Source: an uncultured Bacteroides sp.
GTDB taxonomy: Bacteria; Bacteroidota; Bacteroidia; Bacteroidales; Bacteroidaceae
Assembly (NCBI GenBank): GCA_949289345.1
Contig: CASENS010000093.1
Location: 26,587 to 90,586, forward strand
Length of the DNA: 64,000 nt
Reading direction: 5' to 3'
A program made the translations under genes and the position numbers. Below, in pieces: positions 54,469 to 63,922 of this stretch. The notes under the pieces are model-generated. The model ran no database searches. It was not told the DNA's origin and saw nothing but the letters and a program-made list of their open reading frames with translations. How positions within the stretch are numbered: the stretch's first letter is position 1; every line of letters begins with the position of its first letter.

Positions 54469-55452
54469 TTAAGGTATCTTCTTCAGCACTGAGTTGCGCA
54501 GCACAACCTCCAGCAATATGCACAGGAAAGCCGCCAACGCAAACCAGCGGTATTCTTCCTCGCGTTTGCTGAATTCCTTCACACTCAGTTTCGTCTTCTC
54601 CAGCTTGTCAATCTCCTCGTACACCTCTTTTAGCTTCGAGTTGCTCGTAGCACGGTAATAATTACCTTCCGTGATGCCAGCTATTTGGGTCAACGTCTGC
54701 TCATCAATCTCTACAGGCACATTGACGTATTGCACGGTTCCACCCACGGGATAAGGATAAGGCGCCGTGCCGTTGGTGCCTACGCCAATAGTGTAGACGC
54801 GTATGCCGAAACTCTTGGCTATTTCGGCTGCGGTGAGGGGGGATATGTCGCCCCGATTGTTCGTACCGTCCGTCAGCAGGATGATGACTTTCGACTTCGC
54901 CTTGCTGTCCTTCAGACGGGTTACGGCATTGGCTATGCCCATACCTACGGCTGTACCGTCTTCTATGAGGCCACATTTTATTTCCTTAATAAGGTTCAGC
55001 AACACAGCATGGTCTACAGTCAGAGGACATTGTGTGAAGCTCTCGCCCGCAAAGAGGGTGATGCCGATGTTGTCATTAGGACGCCCGTTAATGAACTGGG
55101 CAGCCACTTCCTTGGCAGCCTCCAGGCGGTTGGGCTTCAGGTCCTCGGCCAGCATACTGGTAGACACGTCAATGGCCATCATAATGTCAATGCCTTCTAT
55201 CTCGCTGTTTTGCCAGCTATCCGTGGTCTGCGGGCGTGCCAGCACCAGTATAATCAAAATCAAGGCGATGACACGCAACGCGAAAGGCACGTGCAGCAGG
55301 TAGTTCTTGTAGCTGCGGGGCGTATGGGCATAGACACGGGCATCGGAAATCTGGAGTGTGGCCTCCGTCTTCCGGCGCTTCATGACATACCATATTATAT
55401 AAGGTATAAGCAACAGGAGTAAAAACAGATATTCAATATTTGCAAAAACCAT
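54469..55452 (-). CDS. batA: BatA, von Willebrand A-domain membrane protein
   Basis: 327 residues with the same layout as BatB: helices at about 8-24 and 58-72, a vWA domain with MIDAS D95-S97-S99 (AIDVSTSM), LTDGTNNRGD, and a C-terminal helix (FALAAFLCILLEVVL). BatA and BatB share the stretch SMLAEDxxPxRLExAK. Follows the 360-residue protein by 18 bp. Confidence 0.92.
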   Translation of the reverse strand: MVFANIEYLFLLLLLIPYIIWYVMKRRKTEATLQISDARVYAHTPRSYKNYLLHVPFALRVIALILIILVLARPQTTDSWQNSEIEGIDIMMAIDVSTSMLAEDLKPNRLEAAKEVAAQFINGRPNDNIGITLFAGESFTQCPLTVDHAVLLNLIKEIKCGLIEDGTAVGMGIANAVTRLKDSKAKSKVIILLTDGTNNRGDISPLTAAEIAKSFGIRVYTIGVGTNGTAPYPYPVGGTVQYVNVPVEIDEQTLTQIAGITEGNYYRATSNSKLKEVYEEIDKLEKTKLSVKEFSKREEEYRWFALAAFLCILLEVVLRNSVLKKIP

Positions 55453-55470
55453 TGTCTTTCCTCCTCCTTT

Positions 55471-56553
55471 TTAAGCAAAATAGTTATACAATTCCTTACA
55501 GATATATACCAGCGCCCAAATAAACATGCCTGCCATAACTGCCACACCGGCACCCAGCAGAATCTTAGTCTGCAAAGAGCGCTTCTCCACCACGGTTATC
55601 TCCGTAGGTTGAGGTTTGGCGTTGGGATCTTCCTGCTCCTTGGTCTCGTTGATGAAGTCGATGGCGCTAAGCAGGTTGGCATCGTTTTCGTTCATCAGCG
55701 GATTGTGCTTGGCAAATTTCACAAGGTCGGCTGTCTGGAAAAGTTCACGCAAGTCAGCTATGGCCTGCTTGTCGTTGGTTTCCAGCAACTTTTCGATGAT
55801 TTCGCCCGAAGTCATTTCCAACGCATTGAAGTGGAAACGCTCCTTGATGTATGTGCGAAGAGTATCCGTCAGTTCGGTGTAGTATTCTTTCGGCAGACCT
55901 TTCTGCCACGTTTTTTCCTGTTTGATGCGCTCTATTTCCTGCATGGCCACTTGGTGTGGCGGCAACTTAGGTTCTACCTTCACCTTGCGGATGATGGGCT
56001 TGTTGTCACGCAGGCGTTTCAAGAAGTAGATACCCAACAGGAGGAAGGGCGTCAAGAGCAACACACACGCGATGAACATGTACCAATCCTCCCAAGCGAA
56101 AGGCGGATCCATCACCGTCTTGGGCGGAAAGAAACTTTCGGGATTTTCGGGATCCAAGGGCACCTGAGGCGAATAGACCTTCAGCGCCAACGCCTTCGAG
56201 CGGTAGGGTTGTCCGTCCACAATCACCTCCAGCGGGGGCAGGTAGTAAAGAGCCGAGTCGAAAGACGTGATGGTGTACTCCTGCGTGATGAGTGCGCGTC
56301 GCCCGTCGTTTAACAACTGGGTGTCGGGTTTGGCCACATCGAGCACCTCCACGCCCCGCACCAAGGTGTCGGCTATGACGGGGAAGACGGCCCGCTTGTC
56401 GGCATCGAGCGACACTTCCAGCTTGACGTGCGCTTGCTCTCCGATGAGTATCTGCAAGGAGTCGATTGTGGCGTCCACGGTGACGCTTTGCGCCCGTGCC
56501 TGCCCCATGGCGGTTCCCAGCAAGATGAGTAATACGTATTTTCTGATTCTCAT
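55471..56553 (-). CDS. Membrane protein of the bat operon with N-terminal beta domain
   Basis: 360 residues: signal peptide (LLILLGTAMGQARA), a periplasmic beta-domain resembling the first domain of BatD (SVTVDATIDSLQILIGEQAHVKLEVSL), a membrane helix at about 158-180 (MFIACVLLLTPFLLLGIYFL), a helical cytoplasmic part (YYTELTDTLRTYIKERFHFNALEMTSGEIIEKLL), and a second helix at the C-terminus. Orthologues sit between the DUF58 gene and batA in Bacteroidetes. No precise function known to me. Confidence 0.8.
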   Translation of the reverse strand: MRIRKYVLLILLGTAMGQARAQSVTVDATIDSLQILIGEQAHVKLEVSLDADKRAVFPVIADTLVRGVEVLDVAKPDTQLLNDGRRALITQEYTITSFDSALYYLPPLEVIVDGQPYRSKALALKVYSPQVPLDPENPESFFPPKTVMDPPFAWEDWYMFIACVLLLTPFLLLGIYFLKRLRDNKPIIRKVKVEPKLPPHQVAMQEIERIKQEKTWQKGLPKEYYTELTDTLRTYIKERFHFNALEMTSGEIIEKLLETNDKQAIADLRELFQTADLVKFAKHNPLMNENDANLLSAIDFINETKEQEDPNAKPQPTEITVVEKRSLQTKILLGAGVAVMAGMFIWALVYICKELYNYFA

Positions 56554-56556
56554 TTC

Positions 56557-57426
56557 TTAGTTTCTTTTAGCAAACAAATTCATCAACGCCTTGACATAAT
56601 CCTGGTCAGTACGCACCGACACGTTGTCTACGTTGCTCTTGGTGAACGCCTCACCCAAAGCGGCCTGTCGGCTCACCCACCAGTCGTGGTGTGCGCGGCG
56701 AACGGCTCGTGAGGACGTGTCTATCCACTGCTCGTGTCCTGTCTCGGCATCGCGTATCTTCATCAGCCCCACGGGCGGAAGCTCCTCGGCACGGCGGTCG
56801 TACACCTGTATGGCCACTAAATCGTGCTTGCGGTTAGCAATGGTGAGGGCATTCTTGAAGTCTCCCTGGTCGATGAAGTCCGAAAGGATGAAGGCCGTGC
56901 AACGGCGTTTCATCACGTTTGTCAGATACTCCAGCCCCAGGCGTACGTCTGTCCGCCGGCTTTGGGCATGGAAGTCAAGCAGCTCGCGGATGATGTAGAG
57001 GATGTGCTTGCGCCCCTTCTTGGGCGGGATGAACTTCTCTATGCGGTCGGAGAAGAAGATAACGCCTATCTTATCGTTGTTCTGTATGGCCGAGAAAGCC
57101 AGCGTGGCGGCAATCTCCGTCACCATGTCTTTCTTCATCTGGCGTACGGTGCCGAATTCCAGACTTCCTGATACATCTACGAGCAACATCACCGTCAGTT
57201 CGCGTTCCTCCTCGAACACCTTTACGTAGGGTCTGTTGAAGCGGGCGGTCACATTCCAGTCTATGTCGCGTATGTCGTCCCCAAACTGATACTCGCGCAC
57301 CTCGGAGAAGGCCATGCCCCTACCCTTGAAGGCCGAATGGTACTGGCCGGCAAAGATGTTGTTGGACAACCCGCGCGTCTTGATTTCAATCTGGCGGACT
57401 TTCTTCAATATATCCGTTGTCTCCAT
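56557..57426 (-). CDS. DUF58-domain protein of the moxR-bat operon
   Basis: 289 residues. KTRGLSNNIFAGQYHSAFKGRGMAFSEVREYQFGDDIRDIDWNVTARFNRPYVKVFEEERELTVMLLVDVSGSLEFGT is the DUF58 signature, including a vWA-like DVSGS. No membrane segment, so cytoplasmic. DUF58 proteins regularly pair with MoxR ATPases, here 26 bp downstream of moxR. Confidence 0.93.
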   Translation of the reverse strand: METTDILKKVRQIEIKTRGLSNNIFAGQYHSAFKGRGMAFSEVREYQFGDDIRDIDWNVTARFNRPYVKVFEEERELTVMLLVDVSGSLEFGTVRQMKKDMVTEIAATLAFSAIQNNDKIGVIFFSDRIEKFIPPKKGRKHILYIIRELLDFHAQSRRTDVRLGLEYLTNVMKRRCTAFILSDFIDQGDFKNALTIANRKHDLVAIQVYDRRAEELPPVGLMKIRDAETGHEQWIDTSSRAVRRAHHDWWVSRQAALGEAFTKSNVDNVSVRTDQDYVKALMNLFAKRN

Positions 57427-57452
57427 GTAAAGCGTATAAAATATGATGCCGT

Positions 57453-58448
57453 TTAGGGCACTTCCACCTTATTAAGTATTCTGCTTACTATCTCGTCCGA
57501 AGTCAGGTTGTCAGCCTCGGCCTCGTAGGTCAGCCCGATGCGGTGGCGCAACACGTCATGTGCCACAGCACGTACATCTTCAGGGATAACATAGCCGCGA
57601 CGCTTGATGAAGGCATAACTCCTTGCGGCCAGGGCGAGATTGATGGACGCACGGGGCGAACCGCCGAAGCCTATCATGTCTTTCAGCTCCTTCAGACCAT
57701 ATTTCTCGGGGTAACGCGTGGCGAAGACGATGTCTACGATATACTTTTCTATCTTCTCGTCCAAATATACCTGGCGTACCACCTTGCGGGCTTCAATCAC
57801 CTCTTCGGCCTTCAGGATGGGGCGCACGTTGATCTTATCGCCCGAAATGTTCTGGCGGATGATGAGTTTTTCCTCTTCCAGCTTGGGGTAGTCGATAACC
57901 ACCTTCAGCATGAAACGGTCCACCTGCGCCTCGGGCAACGGGTACGTACCTTCCTGCTCGATGGGGTTCTGCGTGGCCAACACGAGAAAAGGTTCGGGCA
58001 GGCGGAAAGTCTCGCTGCCGATGGTCACCTGACGTTCCTGCATGGCCTCCAGCAGGGCACTTTGCACCTTGGCCGGGGCACGGTTTATTTCATCGGCCAG
58101 CACGAAGTTGGCGAATACGGGGCCTTTCTTCACCTGAAAGCTCTCGTCCTTCTGACTGTACACCATCGTACCAATGACATCGGCGGGGAGCAAGTCCGGC
58201 GTAAACTGAATGCGGCTATACTTGGCGTCGATGAGCGATGCCAGCGTCTTTATCGCAAGGGTCTTGGCCAGTCCCGGCACACCTTCCAGTAGCACGTGCC
58301 CGTCGGACAGCAGGCCTATCAGCAGAGATTCCACCAGATGTTTCTGCCCCACAATCACTTGGTCCATGCCCGTGGTGAGGTTCGTTATGAAAGCGCTTTG
58401 TCTTTCAATCCGCTCGTTCAGTTCGCGGATATCAATCGTTTCAGCCAT
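57453..58448 (-). CDS. moxR: MoxR-family AAA+ ATPase
   Basis: 331 residues, a chaperone-like ATPase that acts on vWA-domain partners. Walker A GVPGLAKT at 56-63, Walker B with VLADEINRAPAKVQSALLEAMQE, sensor LVLATQNPIEQEGTYPLPEAQVDRFML, and the C-terminal lid (GLTYEAEADNLTSDEIVSRILNKV). First gene of the eight-gene operon, with its own -7 element. Confidence 0.96.
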   Translation of the reverse strand: MAETIDIRELNERIERQSAFITNLTTGMDQVIVGQKHLVESLLIGLLSDGHVLLEGVPGLAKTLAIKTLASLIDAKYSRIQFTPDLLPADVIGTMVYSQKDESFQVKKGPVFANFVLADEINRAPAKVQSALLEAMQERQVTIGSETFRLPEPFLVLATQNPIEQEGTYPLPEAQVDRFMLKVVIDYPKLEEEKLIIRQNISGDKINVRPILKAEEVIEARKVVRQVYLDEKIEKYIVDIVFATRYPEKYGLKELKDMIGFGGSPRASINLALAARSYAFIKRRGYVIPEDVRAVAHDVLRHRIGLTYEAEADNLTSDEIVSRILNKVEVP

Positions 58449-58523
58449 AAAATCAATATGTTTTTTAGTTTCTGTTTATTCGTTTTCATTCTGCCGCACA
58501 ACGCGGCTTTCGCTTATGCGCCC

Positions 58524-58531
58524 CAAAAGTA
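58524..58531 (-). promoter_or_regulatory. Probable -7 element of the moxR-bat operon
   Basis: Minus-strand TACTTTTG, 76 bp upstream of the moxR ATG; -33 partner unclear. Confidence 0.45.
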
Positions 58532-58666
58532 CAGTAAATCGGTTAAATGTGCCACCTAATTTTTATTAAAAATGAAAGAGAATGATAAACACGCCCCGCC
58601 CGCACAGCCAAGTCGCCGTGCAAGCGGGGCGTATTCCCTTTTTCCCTTGGGGTTGTCAGCCGGGCG

Positions 58667-59587
58667 TCAGTCCATCGTCACCGAGCCGCTGCCCGTTGCG
58701 CCATCGTCCCAATTGCCGATGCCGAAACCGGTAATGGTGATGCCCGTGCGTTTCACCGTCAGGTCGATGTCGCAGTATTGGGACTGGCCTGCCGTGAAGC
58801 CGCCGTCGATGTTCAGGTCGTAGCTGTAGGTGGTGCCGTCGGCGTCCGTCAGGCTGAAGAACTTGTCGCCTTCCTTAAAGGTGGTGCCGGGCAGCACCAG
58901 AGCGTAGTAGGTCACGCTCGTGCCGTTGTCCACCATGTAGGGCGTGATGCCGCTTATGGTAGTGGCGTCCGTGGCGAAGCTGATGGCGCCGGTCTCCAGG
59001 TCCCACGTGCCTGTGGAGGGGATGCTACCAAGGATGGCGGGCGTCATCGCCTTGATTTCGCTCAGCGAGATGGACCCCTCCTCATCACCTTTGACGTCCA
59101 GCTTAATGAGGCTCATCATGTGGTTGAGGGTGAGCGTGACGTTGCCGTTCGAGGCGGCGCGGTCGGTGCTTGTCCACATGCGGTCGGCCTGCGTGAAAGT
59201 CTCCTGCGTGCTTTGGTCGGCAGGCAGGGTGACCGCACCGCTCACCGTCGCCATGTAGGGATAGTAGGCGCGGAAGGTGTACGTGTCGTCACTGGGCCAG
59301 TAGAGGTCGGAGGCGGTGCTCCAGCTGGTGCCGCCACAGGTGTAGAGGATGTTGCTGTAGCCGGTGTCGTCCATGTACACGCCCACCTGGTCGCCGTTCT
59401 CGAAGGAGGCGCCCGTCACCCCGATGGTGGCTCGGGTCTACACGTCCAGCGGTGCGGGGGCAAAACTCAGGCTGATGGGCTTCGAGAGGTCCACGCCGTT
59501 CATGTCGTCGTTGTGGCACGCCGCCAGCATCAGCGCGGCAGCCATGGCCGGAGCTATGAGGGAAGTTCTCAGTTTCATTGTCTTCAT
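58667..59587 (-). pseudogene. Fimbrillin-family lipoprotein interrupted by a nonsense codon
   Basis: A single frame runs from ATG 59587-59585 (MKTMKLRTSLIAPAMA) to 58667, 307 codons, with one TAG at 59440-59438 (codon 50). The lipobox is ALMLAAC with C24. Before the stop the protein reads SLSFAPAPLDV, after it TRATIGVTGASFENGDQVGVYM, so the join is the usual Bacteroides fimbrillin N-terminus; one base change from a sense codon such as GAG would explain it. The rest (TFRAYYPYMATVSGAVTLPADQSTQ, VTLTLNHMMSLIKLDVKGD) is intact, so decay is recent or the stop is read through. High GC relative to the bat operon. Confidence 0.82.
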
Positions 59588-59648
59588 CGTTTTTTTAAGA
59601 TATTATATTATTGTATCAGATATAAAAGAATTCTCTGTCACCGTCATC

Positions 59649-59694
59649 GGGAGGGAGAGCGCGCGTCACGCCGCAGAGGGTCGCGCGCCCTCCC
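59649..59694 (-). terminator. GC-rich hairpin after the HU-HIG gene
   Basis: GGGAGG and GCGCGCG (59649-59665) pair with CGCGCGC and CCTCCC (59682-59694) around a 16-nt loop. It lies 11 bp past the HU-HIG stop. The following U content is low, so termination may need Rho. Confidence 0.5.
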
Positions 59695-59704
59695 GCAGAG
59701 GGGG

Positions 59705-60181
59705 TCAGGCCAGCGGGTTGTCCGTTTCCTCTTCGCCCTCCTGCTCGTCGTCGGGCGAGGTCACCTTGCTGCTGTCGGCACCCATGGTCTCCACGTCCAC
59801 CCAGAAGACTTCGTCGCCCACGAGGTTGCGGGTCACGGTTCCGTTCTGCTGCACGTTGCGTTCCGGCAGGAAGCGCACGCGGGTGGCGGTGATGCAGTCG
59901 GCGGTCACCTCTTCGGGGGTGTCCTTGCCGGTGCCTTCGGCCACGCAGCCGTAGTAGAACGAGCCCAGTCCCTCGATGTGCACCGTGCGGCCCGTGTTCA
60001 TCAGGCTGCCCAGCACTTTGCCCAGGGCGGTCATCACGGCCTTGGTGTCGGCCTCGCTGGCGGTGGACATTTCGGCGATGCGCTTGCACACCTCGTCCAT
60101 TTCCACCGGCCGGCCCACGGTGACCGTGCGGGGGTACCACTTGTCGTTGATGGCTTTTTGTTCTTTCTTAAAAAAAGGCAT
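59705..60181 (-). CDS. HU-HIG-type DNA-binding protein
   Basis: 158 residues starting MPFFKKEQKAINDKWYPRTV. The long HU variant common in Bacteroidetes, with VGRPVEMDEVCKRIAEMSTASEADTKAVMTALGKVLGSLMNTGRTVHIEGLGSFYYG at 22-78 giving the HU fold, and an acidic tail (DDEQEGEEETDN). The gene lies between two fimbrillin-family genes. Family members are abundant near surface-protein and PUL genes; a role in local regulation is possible but inferred. Confidence 0.88.
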   Translation of the reverse strand: MPFFKKEQKAINDKWYPRTVTVGRPVEMDEVCKRIAEMSTASEADTKAVMTALGKVLGSLMNTGRTVHIEGLGSFYYGCVAEGTGKDTPEEVTADCITATRVRFLPERNVQQNGTVTRNLVGDEVFWVDVETMGADSSKVTSPDDEQEGEEETDNPLA

Positions 60182-60216
60182 ACGTCTGTTGTTTTAAGAA
60201 ACCTGAAAAAAACGTC

Positions 60217-60290
60217 CTTTTGCCTCCGTCCAGCCAAGGGGCCGCCTCCGTCCAGCCAAGGCGTGCCTTTGGTCCAGCCGAGGCAAAAGG
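60217..60290. repeat. GC-rich array of three 22-bp-period units inside a larger palindrome
   Basis: GCCTCCGTCCAGCCAAGG occurs identically at 60222-60239 and 60244-60261; a diverged third copy is at 60265-60283. The shared TCCAGCC starts at 60229, 60251 and 60273, exactly 22 bp apart. The outer CCTTTTGCCTC (60217-60227) is the complement of the sequence ending at 60290, so the whole block is also an inverted repeat. Confidence 0.75.
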
Positions 60291-60427
60291 GCGGTTTGTT
60301 GCCGGGTTCTCCGCCATCCCGGTTTGGCGGTCGCGATGTCGGGGCGACCGGGCCGCGCAGCCTTGCTGCGGAATATCGTTGCGGCAGACGGGGAAAAAGA
60401 AAACCGGCCGATGGCCTGTGTCCCCTC

Positions 60428-61251
60428 TCAGTCCACCGTCAGCGTGACGGTGTGCATCGCCCCCGCCTCCAAGGTTATGGGAGCGTCAAGCGTGCAGCCC
60501 TTACTAATACCAGGTATCGAAATAACGAAATCCTGTATAACACAAGGCGGCAGATTGGCTTCCCAACAGGTGAGGTTGCTGTAAGTGGTCTTGCGCATGG
60601 ATATCATGCCGACCTGACCATTAGGGGTAACGTTGCCTTGGCTCACCGTACACGATGCGGGTGCTGATACGCTGATGGTGGCATCCGTGAGGTTGTAACT
60701 GCCTTGGGTTACTACACGCACCTTGGCCAGCTGGTGGGTAAGGTTGAGGGTGATATTCTCTGTCTGGTAGCTCACTTCGCTTGCGGTCTGCCCGCGAAGC
60801 ACGTAGGCCAGGCCGTTCTGTTGATTGTTGAGGTATACTACGCCATCCGTAGCGGGATACCAGGCAGTGACCTTGGCAGGCTGGGTGCTTTTCCAATAGA
60901 GGAGAGCATCGGAAGTCCATGCGCTGCCATCGTAAGTGTAAGTGGCTGTTTCACCATTGAGACTGACGGTAATGGCATCATCCGGCTGCCATACGCTGCC
61001 GCTGCCGTCCTCGTTCTCCGCCACGCGGGTCCATGGCTGTTCGTCGGCGGTGAGGGTGATGTTTCCTATTTGCAGGGGATAAGTGTGGGCAGGCAGGTCG
61101 TCGCTTGCGGGGGAAAGGGTTTCGTCCTGCGTGCAGCCCGACAGAAACAAGGCGGCGGGGAGCAGGATGTATAAAAAGCGTGCTAAAAAGTTAATTCCCG
61201 TTAACGTGGGGGGGGTAATTGCGGCTTGTTTATTCGGGCAGTTCGTTTCAT
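60428..61251 (-). CDS. Fimbrillin-like lipoprotein, out of frame at a run of eight C
   Basis: The readable frame (240 codons from 61150) encodes a fimbrillin-type surface protein: LFLSGC lipobox, TRVAENEDGSGSVWQPDDAITVSLNGETATYTYDGS, and TENITLNLTHQLAKVRVVTQ. Its signal peptide extends upstream as LARFLYILLPAALFLSGC, with no ATG, GTG or TTG before the TTG inside the hydrophobic core. An ATG at 61251-61249 (MKRTARINKPQ) would supply a basic start but is out of frame by one base; the frames would join if the C8 tract at 61215-61208 had nine (or six) C. As sequenced the gene is probably off. A sequencing error in the tract would give the same picture. Confidence 0.72.
61208..61215. repeat. Homopolymer tract of eight G (eight C in the sense strand)
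   Basis: The tract lies 36 nt after the ATG at 61251 of the fimbrillin-like gene. Homopolymers of this kind slip during replication and can toggle a reading frame; here C8 breaks the frame, C9 would restore it. Confidence 0.7.
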
Positions 61252-61358
61252 GTCACCTTAGCTTTTAGGGTTTATGGGGGCGAAGTTAGGACTTTTTTCG
61301 GAATGGGCAAGAGATGGGAGGAGTTTTTTCGTCCGTGCGGCAGTGTTTGCCCGATTTT

Positions 61359-61390
61359 TTTGGTTATCCTTCGCGAAGTCCTTACCTTTG
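61359..61390 (+). promoter_or_regulatory. Probable promoter of trmD
   Basis: TTTG at 61359-61362 and TACCTTTG at 61383-61390 fit the -33/-7 pattern with 20 bp between. A leader of about 60 nt precedes the ATG. Confidence 0.6.
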
Positions 61391-61454
61391 CCACGGAAAA
61401 ACGAAGCCAACGCTTCGCAAAGCTTTGCAATAACCCTATAAACCGAAAAGACTT

Positions 61455-62135
61455 ATGCGCATAGACATCATAACCGTACTGCCCGAAATGATAGAGGGCT
61501 TTTTCAACTGCTCCATCATGAAGCGGGCGCAGACCAAGGGCCTGGCCGAGATACACATCCACAACCTGCGTGACTACACACTGGACAAGTGGCGCCGCGT
61601 GGACGACTATCCCTTCGGTGGTTTCGCGGGCATGGTGATGAAGATAGAACCCATCGAGCGGTGCATCGAGAGCCTGAAGGCCGAGCGGACGTACGATGAA
61701 GTCATCTTCACCACGCCCGACGGCGAACAGTTCGACCAGCCGATGGCCAACACGCTGTCGCTCTGCGAGAACCTCATCATTCTGTGCGGGCACTTCAAGG
61801 GCATCGACTACCGCATCCGCGAGCACCTCATCACGAAGGAGGTGAGCATAGGCGACTATGTGCTGACGGGGGGCGAGCTGGCGGCGGCGGTGATGGCGGA
61901 CGCCATTGTGCGCATCATCCCCGGCGTTATCTCGGACGAGCAGAGCGCCCTGTCAGACTCCTTTCAGGACAACCTGCTGGCAGCTCCCGTCTACACCCGT
62001 CCGGCCGACTACAAAGGCTGGCGTGTGCCCGACGTTCTCCTCTCCGGCCACGAGGCGAAGATAAAGGAGTGGGAGCTGCAACAGTCGCTGGAGCGTACAA
62101 GGCGGCTCAGGCCGGACTTGCTGGGGGAAGAATGA
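61455..62135 (+). CDS. trmD: tRNA (guanine-N1-)-methyltransferase
   Basis: SPOUT methyltransferase that makes m1G37 in tRNA and prevents frameshifting. 226 residues. Diagnostic stretches are [21 protein letters not shown] at the start, [51 protein letters not shown] (knotted SAM site) and [14 protein letters not shown]. Convergent with pyrD, 9 bp between stops. Confidence 0.97.
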   Translation: MRIDIITVLPEMIEGFFNCSIMKRAQTKGLAEIHIHNLRDYTLDKWRRVDDYPFGGFAGMVMKIEPIERCIESLKAERTYDEVIFTTPDGEQFDQPMANTLSLCENLIILCGHFKGIDYRIREHLITKEVSIGDYVLTGGELAAAVMADAIVRIIPGVISDEQSALSDSFQDNLLAAPVYTRPADYKGWRVPDVLLSGHEAKIKEWELQQSLERTRRLRPDLLGEE

Positions 62136-62144
62136 ATTTACAGG

Positions 62145-63056
62145 TCACACTTCCAGCGCTCCTATAATTTCCCGCACGGACTTGAACCCGTGGCGTTCAA
62201 GGTAGTCGTTTATTCCTTCCGCTACGCGAACCGTCACGCAGGGGTCGATAAAGTTGGCCGTGCCAATCTGAATGGCCGATGCTCCCGCCAGGAGGAATTC
62301 TACGGCATCGCGTGCGTTCATGATGCCTCCCAAGCCGATAACTGGGATCCGTACCGCCCGTGCCACTTGCCACACCATGCGCAGAGCGATGGGTTTCACC
62401 GCAGCTCCGGACATGCCTCCCGTGACAGTAGAGAGCAAAGGACGGCGCCGCTCGGCATCGATGGCCATGCCCAGCAGGGTGTTGATGAGTGACACGCTGT
62501 CCGCACCTCCGGCCTCGGCAGCACGGGCTATCTCGGTGATGTCCGTCACGTTGGGCGAGAGTTTCACGATGAGCGTTTTGTGGTAGACTTTGCGCACGGC
62601 GCTGACCACTTCCTCCGCTCCTCGGGCGGTGACGCCAAAGGCCATGCCTCCCTGCTTGACGTTGGGACACGAAATGTTCAGCTCGATGGCGGGAATCCGG
62701 TCGAGCCCGTCAATGATGGAAGCCGTCTCAGCATAGTCCTCGATGGCCGATCCGGAGACGTTCACAATCATGTTCGTGCCGATGTCTTTGATGTGGGGAT
62801 AAATGTGCTCCACGAAGTAGTGCACGCCTTTGTTTTGCAGCCCCACGGCGTTCAGCATGCCCTGCGGAGTCTCCGCCATGCGCGGATAGGGATTTCCCTC
62901 GCGGGGGTGGAGCGTGGTGCCTTTCACGATGATGCCGCCTATCTGCGTCAGGTCGACAAAGTCGGCATACTCTTCGCCATAGCCAAAAGTCCCGGAGGCG
63001 GTCATTACCGGGTTCTTCATCTGCAGTTCGCCTATCTTTACACTTAAATCTGCCAT
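62145..63056 (-). CDS. pyrD: Dihydroorotate dehydrogenase B, catalytic subunit
   Basis: FMN enzyme oxidising dihydroorotate to orotate in pyrimidine synthesis. 303 residues. [53 protein letters not shown] (catalytic Cys of class 1B), [15 protein letters not shown] and [30 protein letters not shown] are all visible. It overlaps the end of pyrK by 13 bp, as fits a two-subunit NAD-linked enzyme. Confidence 0.97.
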   Translation of the reverse strand: MADLSVKIGELQMKNPVMTASGTFGYGEEYADFVDLTQIGGIIVKGTTLHPREGNPYPRMAETPQGMLNAVGLQNKGVHYFVEHIYPHIKDIGTNMIVNVSGSAIEDYAETASIIDGLDRIPAIELNISCPNVKQGGMAFGVTARGAEEVVSAVRKVYHKTLIVKLSPNVTDITEIARAAEAGGADSVSLINTLLGMAIDAERRRPLLSTVTGGMSGAAVKPIALRMVWQVARAVRIPVIGLGGIMNARDAVEFLLAGASAIQIGTANFIDPCVTVRVAEGINDYLERHGFKSVREIIGALEV

Positions 63057-63823
63057 AACAACTTATCTATATTAAATACCGGACCTTCTTTACATACACA
63101 TACGTGCCCTTCCGTTGTCTTTTCCACGCAACACAGGCAGGCTCCCACGCCACACGCCATAGTATTCTCCAGCGACACCTCGCACACGATGCCTTGTGCC
63201 TTGGCATAACGCGCCACGGCCATCATCATTGGCTTAGGGCCACAGCAGTAGATGTGGTCGAAACGCACTTTGTCTAATAGGGAGTGCTGGGTGACATAGC
63301 CCTGTTCGCCCCGGCTTCCGTCCTCGGTGGTAACGTAAACTTCTCCGAATTGGGCAAACAGTTCTAGTTGTAACAAGTCTTTATCGCTGCGAGCGCCCAG
63401 CAGGAAGGTTGGCTTACATCCTTTCAGCGCCAGTTGCTCGCCCAAATAGAGCAGCGGAGCCGTACCCACTCCGCCTCCGGCCAAAAGTAACTTGTCCGAA
63501 GCCTCGGAGGGTATCGTGAATCCATTCCCCAAGGGAAGCACTACGTTGAGTATGTCTCCTTTTTTCGCTTCGCCCAGACGTCTTGTTCCGTCGCCTACAA
63601 GCTGAATGAGGAACCACACTTCCCCTCTCGATTTGTCTACATAATTGATGGAGATAGGGCGCCGCAAGAACGTGGTGGGCGAGCCGTCCACACGTATTTC
63701 GGCAAATTGTCCCGGAAACATTTCGGGCAATGAGCGGTCGGGAGAGGCCAGTTTCAGTAGCGCGTAGTGCTCGTGCAGACGCATGTTCTCCGTCACCGTC
63801 AAGTCTAAAACATATTTCTTCAT
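63044..63823 (-). CDS. pyrK: Dihydroorotate dehydrogenase electron transfer subunit
   Basis: 259 residues. FAD- and [2Fe-2S]-binding partner of PyrD that passes electrons to NAD. FAD region [18 protein letters not shown] region [20 protein letters not shown], and the cluster cysteines in [29 protein letters not shown] near the C-terminus. First gene of pyrK-pyrD, with a -7 element 39 bp upstream. Confidence 0.97.
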   Translation of the reverse strand: MKKYVLDLTVTENMRLHEHYALLKLASPDRSLPEMFPGQFAEIRVDGSPTTFLRRPISINYVDKSRGEVWFLIQLVGDGTRRLGEAKKGDILNVVLPLGNGFTIPSEASDKLLLAGGGVGTAPLLYLGEQLALKGCKPTFLLGARSDKDLLQLELFAQFGEVYVTTEDGSRGEQGYVTQHSLLDKVRFDHIYCCGPKPMMMAVARYAKAQGIVCEVSLENTMACGVGACLCCVEKTTEGHVCVCKEGPVFNIDKLLWQI

Positions 63824-63861
63824 CGGTCTTATATATTAAATGATAATTCCCATTTTCCGGA

Positions 63862-63869
63862 CAAAGGTA
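63862..63869 (-). promoter_or_regulatory. Probable -7 element of pyrK-pyrD
   Basis: Minus-strand TACCTTTG, 39 bp before the pyrK ATG. Confidence 0.5.
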
Positions 63870-63922
63870 TATAAAAAAACAGATTTTTTACGCCCGGTAG
63901 ATAAGAAAGTCAAGACCGCGAC

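Noticed and set aside
58778-60667. 629-codon plus-strand frame across the fimbrillin locus
   Set aside because: Runs antisense through three separate minus-strand genes, Arg/His/Val/Gly-rich composition, no domain. It is a by-product of high GC.
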